A stretch of DNA of 64,000 nt from Luidia sarsii. Its lineage: Eukaryota; Echinodermata; Asteroidea; Paxillosida; Luidiidae. Below the pieces are notes generated by a model. The model was not told the origin of the DNA and ran no database searches. It worked only from the letters and a program-made list of their open reading frames with translations. Both the position numbers and the translations under genes were made by a program. Positions 41,693 to 52,893 of this stretch are shown piece by piece. The DNA lies in NCBI GenBank assembly GCA_949987565.1, contig OX465109.1, positions 14,525,400-14,589,399 of the forward strand, in the 5' to 3' direction. The number at the start of each line of letters is the position of its first letter. Position 1 is the stretch's first letter.

Positions 41693-42965
41693 AACTAGAG
41701 ATTTATGTCTGTTTGCTAACAGAACATAACGCTTTTCCGCATCTGGTTCTCTTAAAAAAAAAAACTTGACATCAGCGGGATTCGAACCCGTAATCTCCAT
41801 TTCTACCCCACAACGCACCTGCATATTTTGTGCACAAAGTGTATGGGACCTCATTATAATATTCAAAAAATCATAATAATTCTGAACAATGGTCGATTGG
41901 TTCCAAATTCTGGATTTGGAATGTCTAGCCCAATAGCTAACTGCCCACCAAATTTCAAGAAGATTGAGCATTGGCTAATATGTGTTTTAAAAACACGCAT
42001 TTTGATGACGTCACAATTGCGTTCTTCTTCTTGCGTATGAGACCTGCTGCTATACTATACTATACTATACTATACTACTTCACGAAGGTGCCGCAACCAT
42101 TCCACAGTTGCTGGGCATGGGTTGGTCAGGTTAGTGTGGGATCCCATAGGTGGACCGAGCCTGGTGCATTCTGACAGGATGTGGTCCGCCGTCTGCTCAG
42201 GAGCACCGCACTGACAGGCTGCTGAGGGGCTGAGGCCCCATCGGTACATGCTGGCACCAAAACGACCTACTCCAGTGCGGAGGCGGTTCAGGGTGACCCA
42301 CTCTCTGCGAGGGAGGTCAGCTCCTGGTGGGATGTGTGTGCTGGGAGGGATGGTGAGCTGTGCAGGCTTTGTCGTCTCTTGCCAGTCATGCTTCCATTGC
42401 TCCATTAGGTTGAAGTTGGAGGTTGCTAGGGATTTCGCATGACGGCTAAAAGATCGACGAGAGCGCAGGCGTTGGTGGCCGAGGTTTTGGGCTGTTGTAA
42501 TGCGTCATGGCATTTTGGCCCCGGAAGATGTTTCTAAACTACATCCCCAATAGATATAACCGAAAAAATGAAAAAAAAATTGCTCCGTTGGCCAAATATG
42601 CTCAATTGAATGTTAAAATCGCAAAAGTTCATGACCTCATTAATATTCATGAGATGACGTCACTATCAAATGAGGGCAATTTGTGGATACACCTCTTCCC
42701 AACTTAGATATACTGCAAAATTGAAGTGGTGACGTCATGAAGTTTTCAAGACAACTGTGCAATAGCTCAACAAAGGCTCTATGCATTTGCAAAGTTTGAA
42801 AAAAATCCAAGTGTGTTCAATGGCAAAAGTGCTGTCCACAAAAACCCTGTGCTTTGTCTATGGAATTTTTACGACCAGAAAAAGAAGAAGAAGAAGAAGA
42901 AGACATTAAAAGAAAAATCAGAACAAGAACAATAGCTTTTCCGCTTCGCGGCGGAAAAGCTAATA
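41693..42965 (+). repeat. CRE-rich repeat array, last unit, split by a LINE
   Basis: Head 41693 with T-arm-like GGGATTCGAACCCGT (41777) and hairpin (41983-42000) runs to GATGACGTCACAATTGCGT (42022). It resumes at TGCGTCATGGCATTTTGG (42501) and ends with (AAG)n and hairpin TAGCTTTTCCGC/GCGGAAAAGCTA (42932-42961). Confidence 0.85.
42023..42500 (-). mobile_element. 5'-truncated non-LTR retrotransposon with (TATAG)n tail
   Basis: The minus strand has an open frame from 42500 to the stop near 42070: 'PRREWVTLNRLRTGVGRFGA' followed by CQCGAPEQTADHILSEC. This is the Cys-rich C-terminal tail of jockey/I-like LINE proteins. Its 3' end carries a TATAG microsatellite (42050-42078). A 5-bp TGCGT at 42018-42022 and 42501-42505 may be the target duplication. 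Confidence 0.8.
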
Positions 42966-43490
42966 ATAATAATAAACGCATTTATAGAGCGCCTTTTCCA
43001 GGGATGCAAAGCGCTTGGTGAGACTGCCAATACAAAGACGAAATCAGTGGACAACAAAACAAAGTAAAATTACAGGTTCCTATTGAACAAGTGAGTCTCA
43101 AGAAGTCTTTTGAACTGGTCAGTGTATGAAGAATTGCGGATGGAGGTTGGAAGAGCATTCCAATTTTTAGGTCCGGAGATGGAGAATGCGCGGTCCCCGG
43201 CTCTCTTGAGGGTACGAGGAACTACCAGATTGTATTGTGAACGAAGGCCTTGGCGACTGGGTTTCCTGAGATCAAGAATATCCGAGATATAAGGTGGGAA
43301 ATTGTTAGACACAGTTTTGAACATGTTCAATGCCGCCCTAAACATTGGCTTTTGATGGATCAGTCGAGCAGCCTTAAATGGAGTTTTTGAAGGCGATTTA
43401 GATTGGATTGCTTGAGTCAGGTGAGCAGACAGTTGCAGTAGTCGAGGCGAGAGAGCACCAATGCACGAACAACAGTATGGCAAGTGTCAT
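42966..43490 (-). mobile_element. CR1-like LINE 3' end
   Basis: The minus strand encodes 'PPYISDILDLRKPSRQGLRS' then LVVPRTLKRAGDRAFSISGPKNWNALPTSIR and TDQFKRLLETHLF. This is the C-terminal end of a CR1-type RT, in one frame except for a shift near 43440. The 3' UTR ends AAGCGCTTTGCATCC, GGCGCTCTATAAATGCG and an (ATT)n tail (42962-42974). It is 5' truncated. Confidence 0.85.
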
Positions 43491-43921
43491 AGTCCAGGTA
43501 TTTGCGTATCATTTTGATGTTGTGTATGTGATAGTTTATGGACCTGCACATATCATTCACGACATGATGACTCATTTTTTCATTTTTCATTCATTTTTTT
43601 TCACAGTAGAGAATCACTCTTAATAGGCTGTGGGCCGTGTGGACTTTTCGTGCCGTTTGATGACCCAGCAAAGGGGTGGGAGTGAAACCACGATTAATAT
43701 GTTAAGAAAAATCCATAACTACCTCCATGACTTTTCACACGAAAGATACGTGCGCGTTATTTCACAATGTTTTAAAGAAAATCGGAAAATTGCCAAGATA
43801 TTCTTCTGAATATACATCCTCGTCCACGAAAACGATTAGCCAATCAGATATGCCGTACAACTATGACATCTTGTGTTGACCAATGATAAGCGCTGTAATA
43901 TCTGTCTTCGCCAGACACAAG
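43491..43921 (+). other. Upstream region of the three-exon gene
   Basis: Sequence between the LINE and the first ATG of the 43.9 kb gene, containing CCAATCAG (about 43840) and CCAATGATAAG (43880). It is the presumptive promoter and 5' UTR; no TATA box at a fixed distance can be assigned. Confidence 0.35.
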
Positions 43922-44306
43922 ATGGCGGACTCTTCTTCGGACGTTGTCCTGTCGAGCGACGAGGATTTTTCCCCAAAACGCTGCTATATGTGTATTTCCC
44001 CTGCTAAGAAATCGACGGTTACTGCTTGTAACGACAAGACATGGGCTCGGTTTCTATCATTTGTTCTTCTATGGCAGAAGTTAGAGGGCAATCTAGCCGA
44101 AATTGCTCAAGCTTTCGTGCACGCGCACGCTGAAGAATTTCGTCAATACGGGGACAGCGTGGTGGATAGGATGTCCATTCCTGAAGATGCAGGATTCCAC
44201 CGAGTTTGCTACTCCAGATTCACGGACAAACAGCACATTTCGCGTGTGCAGAAACGCATGTCCAAAAGCAGTGAAGCACCTGCCCCTGGTGTTGCCAGCA
44301 CTGAAG
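43922..44306 (+). CDS. Exon 1 of FEN1/XPG-like nuclease-CXC protein
   Basis: Starts at MADSSSDVVLSSDEDFSPK; an upstream in-frame ATG at 43883 is possible. It encodes a first Cys/His module: CYMC (about residue 20) and, about 60 residues on, FHRVCYSRFTD. The donor is GTATGT after a split Ala codon. The same C-x2-C ... H-x2-C-Y-x-x-F/Y pattern recurs in exon 2, so the N-terminus holds two copies of a probable zinc-binding module. Function unknown; the fold assignment rests on spacing only. Confidence 0.75.
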
Positions 44307-45481
44307 GTATGTCTATCTTGCTAAAGAGTAGTTTCATAAAAATTGGCGATGGTGTAGTTTAGACTTTTGCCTTTGGACACCGTTGGGACTATAACTTTAG
44401 TACAACCGTCAAGAACCGTTACTGTACATGTACATGTATAACGAACGTTCTGTCGGCGGTTTGTGGTCACGTCTTCATCGTCGTTGTACCCCATAATTTC
44501 CCTCAAAAGTCAAATTGCTGCCCTCTTTCCAAAAAGTATAATCTTCATTATTATCAAGGAGAGGGATACAACACCAAGCACTGAGCAGTGTCGGTAAGAA
44601 GTTATAAAAGTTAATTTCTAACCAGTTTTTCTACAGTCTTCTAAGTTCTAGAATGTGGGTTGTAAACTTCTTTATCACTTAAAAATAATAAAATATATGT
44701 CAATGTACATTGTGTTTGTCCTTGTAACTTTACTCCTCGTCCCTGTGTCTTGTTCCATGTCTGTTGTATATATTATTAGATTTGTGGAAAGATTAATGTA
44801 CATGTACAACTGATATTTTCAGCTAACTTCAAATATGATCATGGCTGGGTGCATCTTCAGCTTTGGGGTATGTGCGTAACACTCATTGTAAGATTTGAAG
44901 TTGCTACTGCAGTCATATTGGAACTGGTCAAATGCACTTCAGGTTGACTCACAGTCAGCTCGGCAGACTGCCAAGTTGACTGCTGATGAGTGGTTCGATT
45001 CCACTAGTGCCTCAGGAACTTTGTGACTTGCACATGCAGCAGGCTGGTCTCTGGGACAAGTTAATGCCTTGGAGGGGGCTCTTCTGTAGTTTGACATGGG
45101 TAATTAAAGTAACTAAATCCGTGTTCGCATTGGACTTCCGCGGCCACACGGTAACTAACCGCTACATTCCTGAAGGTGTTTGTACCGTGCGTCCGCACTT
45201 AGATTTATCTTCCGAGGCGGAATGAGAAATTGTGTGAGACTGGCAGAATGTCACCTTTTGCGGGCACTGTATACAATGACCTTTTACCAAAGATCAAATA
45301 GATTATCTGCGGAGGAAATTTAGAGACACCAAGAAGGTGAACAATTCATCTGGGAGAGGGAGGCCAACTTCTCCTTGTTACGATCGATTAAGCGTGGTCG
45401 CGGTAGTTTTACAGGGCGGAACTGTTCGCATTGGACTTTCAACTGCTTGATATTTTTCTATTTTCTTTTGGGGATTTACAG
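44307..45481 (+). other. Intron 1 of the nuclease-CXC gene
   Basis: GTATGT donor and TTTACAG acceptor with a pyrimidine-rich stretch before it (TTTTTCTATTTTCTTTTGGGG). No other gene is seen inside. Confidence 0.6.
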
Positions 45482-48400
45482 CTTCTGCTAGCAGTAGCCT
45501 GGACAACGTAGAAGGAAGACCAGTCCCGGACAGACATGCTCTACGTTCGAGAACAGCGCTAAAAGGGAAGGCCAGATCTCGGCATGTATTGCCAGAAATG
45601 TGCATCATATGCCAAAAAGAGCAGTATATTGTGGAAGTCCACACGAGAAAGAGAAAGAAGGAAAGACTTGCCTTATGCTCCACCATTGATGCAGACAACT
45701 TGAAGCGAGCAGCAAGGGACAACAACAACAAAGCCCTCCTACTTCAAATTGATGATTAGGATTGTGTTGCTATTGAAGTCAGGTACCATCCAAGATGCTA
45801 CAAGAGCTTCACCAGGCATCTAACAAAACAGAAACCACCACCTGACAAAGTAGACCAGAATTATTCAAAGGCATACCATGTATTCTGCGATACAGTGAAG
45901 TCCGTGATAATTGAGCAGAAGGAGATTTACCGGCTCACAAGATTGACTAGAATGTTTATCAATCAGATAAAAAGCAGCCATGGGATAGATGCTCCAACCT
46001 ACAAGTCAGGAAACCTGAAATCTCGCCTCCAGACAACATTTCCACAGCTCTGTTTTCTCACACCTCGCATGAAATGTCAAGGTGATCTTGTGTTTGTCAA
46101 TGACATTGCCACAGAATCACTGCTGCTAGAACAGAAAGTCAGCCAAGGGGCCATCCATGACACCAGTACGAGTTACAACTCAAGCACTGACGATGAGGAT
46201 CCACTTGCATCAATCCCATCACCAGACTACCAAGGCAGTGCCCACCTGAAAGATGGCTTCATGCCAGCATTGATGATAAGAAATGCCATCGATGCAGTAC
46301 AGCCCAAAATGCCATGGCCCCCCACATCTGAGCACCTGACCACAAAAACAGCAGAAGAAATGGTGCCTCCTTGCCTGTTTAACTTCCTGGCATGGACAGT
46401 TGGTGCCTCTGAGGATCCTGAAACTCAAGAGTTTGTGAAAGTACCAGATACAACGCATAAGAAGCTCCTTTCACTGGCTCAGGATGTTATGTATCTGCAG
46501 GCAAAGGGCAAGATACAGACGCCTAAACACTTGTCGTTGGCCATGGCTGTTCGCCATTTGACAGGTTCAGCTCAGTTGATCGGCGTGCTTAATGGGTTTG
46601 GTCACTGTGTCTCCCATTCAGTCACTTTGAATCTTGACACCGCTATTGCCAAACAGGAACTCAGCCGAGGGGACGGTGCCCTGCCATCAAACATACTGCC
46701 AGGTAAACATACCACTCTAGTCTGGGATAACAATGACTTCCGGGAAGAAACTCCAACAGGCCATGATACCACACATAATACAAATGGCATTGTCATCCAG
46801 AGACCATCTTCGTCTGACCAAGCCACCACACCTGATGTGTCTATGTGTACCCCCAGTGTGAAGCGGACTCGAGAGAGGTCGATGCAGCCACCACCACCAA
46901 ACCTGGCCACCTACTCTGGGGTAAAGAAGGCAGGACCTGCGTCATTTGCAACAGAAGTACCTCTTGAGCAGTCAGAATATGCACCATTGCTGAAGAGTCC
47001 CATGGAGAAAGACTTTGCCTTCATCCTCACACGATTCAACTTAGAAGACCAGTTAATACCGTCATGGACCGGATTTAATCAATTGCTGTCAATAGTGGAT
47101 GTGCCCCCCAAGTCTGTGATTGGTTATCTGCCAGTCATTGATGCGAGTCCCACCGAGATGAGCACAGTTCTGACCATACTACAGAGAAGTGTTGAGATGG
47201 CAGACAAGCTGGATTTGGAAACAATAGTCATTGTTGTGGATCAGGCTATCTACTGCAAACTCCAGCTTATCAGATGGAGAAATGCTGTTTTTACGAAGAG
47301 ATTGGTGATTCGCCTTGGTGCATTCCACACTGCCATGTCATTCATAGGATGCATAGGCAAGCGCTTTCAAGATGGGGGGCTTGAAGACATTCTCATCGAG
47401 TCTGAGGTTGTTGCCGCTGGATCAGTGAGTGGTGTACTGAGTGGTAAACACTACAATCGATCAGTACGGGCTCACAAGCTTTTGATGGAAGCAATGCAAC
47501 AGATGCGTTTTAATGCATACATGAAGTCACTTACACACGGAGAAGCCAAGCAAACAACGGATTTCATCTCCAGCATGTCAAAAGACTTTCCAACTTCGGA
47601 CTGCCTGAAACATACAAACAGCGATGAGTTTCATCAGCTGATGTCATCCTATCAGCAGTTCATCAAAGTTGGGAGCGAAAAGCAAACCTTCAGATATTGG
47701 TCCACGTACATAGACATGGTACAAACTCTGCTACTCTTCTTAAGATCTATCAGAGAGGCCAACTGGGATCTTCATGTTGCAAGTGTGAGGGCAATGTTGC
47801 CTTGGATATTTGCGTATGATCACATCAACTATGCCAGGTATCTTCCTGCATATTGGCTCGAAATGGCCAACCTCGCAACCACACATCCAGCAATTCACAG
47901 AAGTTTCAAAGAAGGAGAGTTCACAGCTCAGAGAAGCCACAATGCCTTTGCTCAGACAGCTTGCGACCAGACCATTGAGCAAACAGCCAACAGGGACTCA
48001 AAAACCAAAGGAGGAATGGTTGGTATTACCACCAGCAAAGGCACCGTCAACAGATGGATTTGGTCACATAATGCAAGAGGAGCCATCACACGCGAGTGTG
48101 AGGCTATGGCCAACAGAGAGGACAATTCATCTGCTCATAGTGATGTCTTTCCCAGTCAGATGAAGCGTGACAAAAAGTATGTCAAGGCAATAGTCGATAC
48201 TACCAACAATATGGTAAATCCATTTGAGTATGAGGAAACCGAGCTGATCCAGATAACATCAGGTCTGGTTGCTACTGGTGATGTTCAGGAGGATGTATCT
48301 TCTGCCCATGATAGGGGGGATGCAGAATTTCTCCAACTGTGCAAGACACGACTTCAGACGAACGAGGTTGACTTACTTGGTCCTATCAAGAAGTTGAAGT

Positions 48401-49693
48401 TAAAGACGTTTTCCAGCATGGCCAAAAGCTTGAAGCGTAAAGTACGTGGAAAAGAGGTGATTTTGCAGGCAGATCGTAATCTCCTGGCGAGGCTTGTTGT
48501 CATCGGTAGATATCGCAATATCGACCTTCGGGAACTACTGTCATTTTCTCTTGGACCCCTACCCCTTTCACTGGCCACTGCACAGGGATGCCTTGTCAAG
48601 ACCAATAAGGCTAACCTACTTCACGCCCTTGAAAGTAAGCCAGAAGAGAAGCCGCTTGTCGATACGCCAACTGGTTGTGTTTATGTTGTGGATGGCATGG
48701 CGTTGATTCAACAGGTCGGTGTGACCAAGCTTCTGGGACAACCGACATTCCTCAATCTTGCCCATATCATCCTAGAGCGCATAGTCAACAAAGCGAAGGC
48801 AAGCAATTCCAGCACCATACACTTTGTGACTGACACCTACCCGAATGTGTCAATTAAGAACCCAGAGAGGGCCAAACGAGCTGCAGCTGCAGATGGAGCG
48901 GATCGAGTCACAAGAGTTTTCGGCCAACAACTCCCTCTTCATCAATGGAAGAAGTTTCTGTCGAATGGGGAAAACAAAGAATCACTCATAGAGTACCTGT
49001 TTGACACATGGAGTGCAGTGAAGACATCAAAGCTGAAAGGAGTCCAGGTGTTCTTGGCACATGGTGAAAAATGCCACTCATTTTCACCAAGGATTGCTGC
49101 GGATCAGAGAGTAGAAGTTGCTGAAGTTCCATCATTGAATTCAACACACGAAGAAGCAGACACACGACTTTTTCTGCATGCAGCTCATGCTGCACTCACC
49201 AGCACAGATGTTGTTATCGTCAGTCCAGACACGGATGTCTTTGTTATTGGCATCTCTCTACAGCGTACCATCGGTGCACATCTGTATCTACAGACTGGGA
49301 AAGGTATCAACCTGCGAACAATAGACTTGAAAGCCATCTACGAGAGTATTGGAGCAGATGTCAGTGATGCTTTGATCGGCCTCCATTGCTTCACTGGCTG
49401 TGACAGCGTCAGTGCCTTTAGAGGAAAAGGCAAGAAGAAAGCATTGTCTATGCTACTCAAAGACAACCAGCTTTGCAGTCCATTCAAAGACCTGGGTGAG
49501 CGCTTTGATGCAGATCCTGACATGATGACATCGCTGGAGGCTTTTGTCTGTAAATTATATGGACAAAAGACCGTCAGTGAAGTGAATGAAGCCCGTTACA
49601 ACATGTTCCGTCTTTCAAGAAAAGCTGAGATTGCCATACCCCCCAACCAGGACTCACTTCAGCTACACATCAAGAGGGCAAACTACCAGGCAG
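45482..49693 (+). CDS. Exon 2 of FEN1/XPG-like nuclease-CXC protein (contains one TAG)
   Basis: A 4.2-kb exon in frame with exon 1, open except for TAG at 45757-45759 (codon 221). Second Cys/His module: MCIICQKEQ ... YHPRCYKSF. The C-terminal half carries an ordered set matching FEN1/XPG nucleases: VDGMALI (residue ~1198), FVTDTYPNVSIKNPERAKR (~1243, like the FDGKPP...AKR block), THEEADTRLFLHAA (~1350, I-region acids), VSPDTDVFVIG (~1375), and GCDSVSAFRGKGKKKAL (~1434, helix-hairpin-helix). All metal-ligand acids have a counterpart. A structure-specific nuclease role is inferred from motifs, not shown. The middle (residues ~350-1150) is unrecognised. The apparent start at 45895 is GTG and has no significance. 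Confidence 0.85.
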
Positions 49694-50372
49694 GTATGTA
49701 TATGTTCTTGCTTTGATTGGAAAAATAAGGGAACAAACACCATGGAGGTGCAGCATCAAGAGCTTTAACATTTTTAGCACAATCAGCTTGATGCAGTTCT
49801 GTATTTGTTCAAAAAATTACTTTGATAATACTTGAAAAAATTACTTTCAATGTATGAATATTGTCACAATTCATCACTGTTTTGATGAAGTGACGAATCC
49901 CATATACTAATGTGAGAATGTTTTCGTTATGACAAGAGCATTCCCACATTATGTAATATGATACATCACTTCATCAAAACGGTGATGAACAATGGAAGTG
50001 CTCATTGTCTAATTGTGCAGCCTCCATCCATAAAAATGGGCATTGCTGAAAAAAATAATAGATGACCGATTAAGTGGTGAATTAAACACATAAACATGCA
50101 TGAATAAGGTTCTGAACTGAAGATACACGGAGACACTGAAAGCTATTACCCCAAAGGAATTCATGTTTAACTTGTCAGTTGAAGCGTAGTATACCCAGTA
50201 AAATTCCTTGGCAACGACTACAGATGTGAAATCATATTTGGTTGGCATGTGCCTCATTCATGGGATGCATTTTAAATTGTGCATACTTGTTATTACTCAA
50301 GTGGATATTTCTTGCACCAGATGCAAATCATTCTTTTTTTTACTATTAATGACTATTGTTTTGATTTTCCAG
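49694..50372 (+). other. Intron 2 of the nuclease-CXC gene
   Basis: GTATGT donor and TTGATTTTCCAG acceptor. It contains a foldback of about 55-bp arms at 49869-49990. Confidence 0.7.
49869..49990. repeat. Foldback with ~55-bp arms inside intron 2
   Basis: The left arm TTCATCACTGTTTTGATGAA...AATGTGAGAATG pairs with the right arm CATTCCCACATTATG...TTCATCAAAACGGTGATGAA. The spacer is only about 10-15 bases. The size and lack of coding suggest a small palindromic MITE. Confidence 0.75.
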
Positions 50373-50692
50373 CGGTATATAAGAGAAGTCTACAGGCTAC
50401 TCCTGATGTACCACAACCCTCTCACCATGGATGGAAGATTGAAAACAACAACCTCCTGATTGAGTGGATGATGCTTTCACCCGCACCGGAGAGTGTTCTG
50501 GAGCTAGCATACTGTTCTGGGACATGCAAGAGGACCAAATGCAGCGACAGCAACTTGTGCACATGTCTACAGAACAGTGTTCCATGTACAGAACTTTGTA
50601 AGTGTGCTAGGGAGAACTGCAACAATGTTGCTGGACAGGTTGATGTTGATGATGAAGACGATGATGAGGTATCCGACCCTGAAGAGGATTAA
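50373..50692 (+). CDS. Exon 3 of FEN1/XPG-like nuclease-CXC protein: Cys-rich tail
   Basis: Joins exon 2 through a split Ala codon and ends at TAA 50690-50692. It encodes HHGWKIENNNLLIEWM and then a CXC/tesmin-like cluster, YCSGTCKRTKCSDSNLCTC then CTELCKCARENCNN, with cysteine spacing like metal-binding DNA-contacting CXC domains. It finishes with an acidic tail (DVDDEDDDEVSDPEED). Total coding length over three exons is 4917 nt, a multiple of three, which supports the exon model. Confidence 0.8.
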
Positions 50693-51870
50693 GCCACTTC
50701 TTTGTCACCCAGGATCAAATATGAGGTAGGCCTACTGGACATTTCCATGATGTGTTCAGTTCATTTTTCTTCTTTCTATTAGTAAGGTTGCCTCACCTAC
50801 AGGTAGACTGAGAGACTTTGAGAACCCTGGTGGTACTATCAGACATACCATACTTATGCCACAAAAGGTTGTGCAAGTTGACTTGCACAGTTGGATAAAG
50901 GTTCCTTAAATCGGCTGCATGATTATGTGTCTGTGACTAGTACTAAAGTGTAAAATGGTAAGAGCTTGTAAAAGTCTGATGGGGGAAATTCCTACAACCA
51001 CCATTCCACCTATGCAGTTTACATGCTTCATTAAATGTATTACCGGTACTTCTGCTGCTACATGTATGCAAGAGGCACCAACATACTTTAAGTGAAAATC
51101 AACTGTAAAATTCTGACATTTTTCACAACTATTTTAGGCATGTATTGTGGAATATCATCAACTGCACGTTGGATTTAAATAGTGCTTAAACTTCAGTTAC
51201 TAAAGAAATTGTACTTATTTGTCTCTAAGTTTTTTCCATCACAATCAATAGATAGAGTTACAGAATGAAAATTCAACTGATTTCTGGTCATAATTAATGG
51301 TCCTTAAGTGCGTGGAAATGGGAATTTACGCTTGATGATAAATATATTTTACAACGTACACTTAATGTCAATCGATACTTTAGGGCACTGGTTCTCGCAA
51401 ATGTGCAATATTTGCGACTGTGAAAAAAGATATGTTCTTCTGGGTGATATTGGGCAGAATTCTATGTACTTTTCGTCCCCACCCCCGAGGGTGGTCATTG
51501 AAGTGAAAAACGGAACGGATTTTGACCCCACGGCCCACTGCCTATAAGCTTATACATTTCTGTTTATAAAATATAGAATATACTGTGAAGGCACCCACGA
51601 AGAAGCAGAGCTTATAAGTGTGGGCCCTTGTACAGATATAGGAATACTTAATTATAGGTTACACATTAGAACACAATAGGTTACAAAACACTAAACAAAT
51701 ACCACAGAGACAAGACATAATATAAATTTAAATTGTTTTCACAGATGAAATGTTCAGTTAAGTTCCACAAGGCAGGACCTTGCAATAATTGATGGTTATT
51801 AGTAATTCATTTATACGCACGAAGAACAAACCAAAAACACAAAACGGAGATAAATCGATTCCACAATTGA
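50693..51870. other. Downstream of the nuclease-CXC gene, no gene seen
   Basis: Probable 3' UTR and spacer. I see no clear AATAAA close to the stop. Apparent ORFs at 51308-51547 lack any family signal. Confidence 0.4.
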
Positions 51871-51873
51871 TGC

Positions 51874-52585
51874 TTATTGATTGTAATCATTCAATATAAT
51901 CCTTTTAAAGTTCCATTTGAAGATTTGTAAACTTTTGGAGGCTTTCAAATTCTGATTCAAAGAGTTCCATAGTTTTGGTCCTTCATATCTGATTGTTCTT
52001 TTAGCCAAAGATGTACGAGTTAATGGTAGATGAAAGTTATCACGTTGACGAGTGTCATAAGAATGGATGTCAAAATTCCTGGTGAAGAGTGTATTAATTA
52101 AAATTGGTAAAGAATCAGCAACTGTTTGATACATATTGATCCTAGCTGATGATTATAAATATCTTTGATTTTTAGCATTTTATGTTTGATAAATAAAGGG
52201 TCAGTATGGTCAATGTACCCAGCAAAATTGATGATTCGAACCGCTCGTTTTTGTAAAAGGAAAAGTCTGTTAATATTACTCAGAGAGCAAGCTCCCCATG
52301 CAAGAATACCATTACTAAGATAGGGTAGAATTAAAGTATTGTAAAGTGAAATTAAAACTCGATCGGGAAATAAATGCTTGATTCTGTTTATAACACCTAT
52401 ATTTCTCGCAATAATTTTGCAAAGGTAGTCGATATGTTTGGCCCAAGTTAATTTGGAGTCAATATATAAACCTAGAAATTTAATATAATCTACCTTTTCC
52501 ATGGTTACATCGTTTATTTTAATGTCTTCTGGAAGTTTGTTTGCAGTTGTACTTAATAACATAAACTTGGTTTTATTAATATTAA
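51874..52585 (-). pseudogene. LINE RT C-terminal region
   Basis: The minus strand has LSLNINKTKFMLLS then 'VDYIKFLGLYIDSKLTWAKH', LYNTLILPYLSNGILAWG, LLQKRAVRII, and after a frameshift TIRYEGPKLWNSLNQNLK. This is the standard sequence from the RT thumb to the C-terminus of CR1/L2-type LINEs. Confidence 0.85.
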
Positions 52586-52889
52586 GAGATAATTTGAGGA
52601 ATATCCCTAAAGTGTGCTCAGAGCTGTCAATAGATTTTGTTACTTTATCAACGAAATTAAGAATGGCATGTGTAGTAGAATGTCACTTCGAAAACCGTAC
52701 TGACATTCAGTTAGCATATTATGCTGGTTGAAGAACTTGATAATACGGGTATACGCACTTTTTTCAAAGATCTTAGACAAGCAGGTCAAGATAGATATAG
52801 GTCTGTAGTTTTCCACAAAATTCTTGTCACCATGTTTGAAAACGGGAATGACCTTTGCAATTTTCAGTGCATTAGGAAATATTCCTTTT
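52586..52889 (-). pseudogene. LINE RT N-terminal motifs, joined to the C-terminal region by a deletion
   Basis: 'GIFPNALKIAKVIPVFKHGD' followed by NYRPISILTCLSKIFEK, TECQYGFR, then SIDSSEHTLGIFL. The next residues are KLSLNINKTKF, which in related LINEs lie about 130 or more residues downstream. The F-x-D-x-x-x-A-F-D and YADD boxes are missing although the frame stays open. Confidence 0.85.
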
Positions 52890-52893
52890 TTAA

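Noticed and set aside
41360..41698. ORFs with poly-Arg or poly-Lys runs and RTRTIAFP repeats
   Set aside because: They are produced by the (AAG)n tract and the triplicated hairpin tail of the repeat unit.
46219..49523. Several minus-strand ORFs inside 45482-49693
   Set aside because: Shadows of the strong plus-strand nuclease-CXC coding exon.
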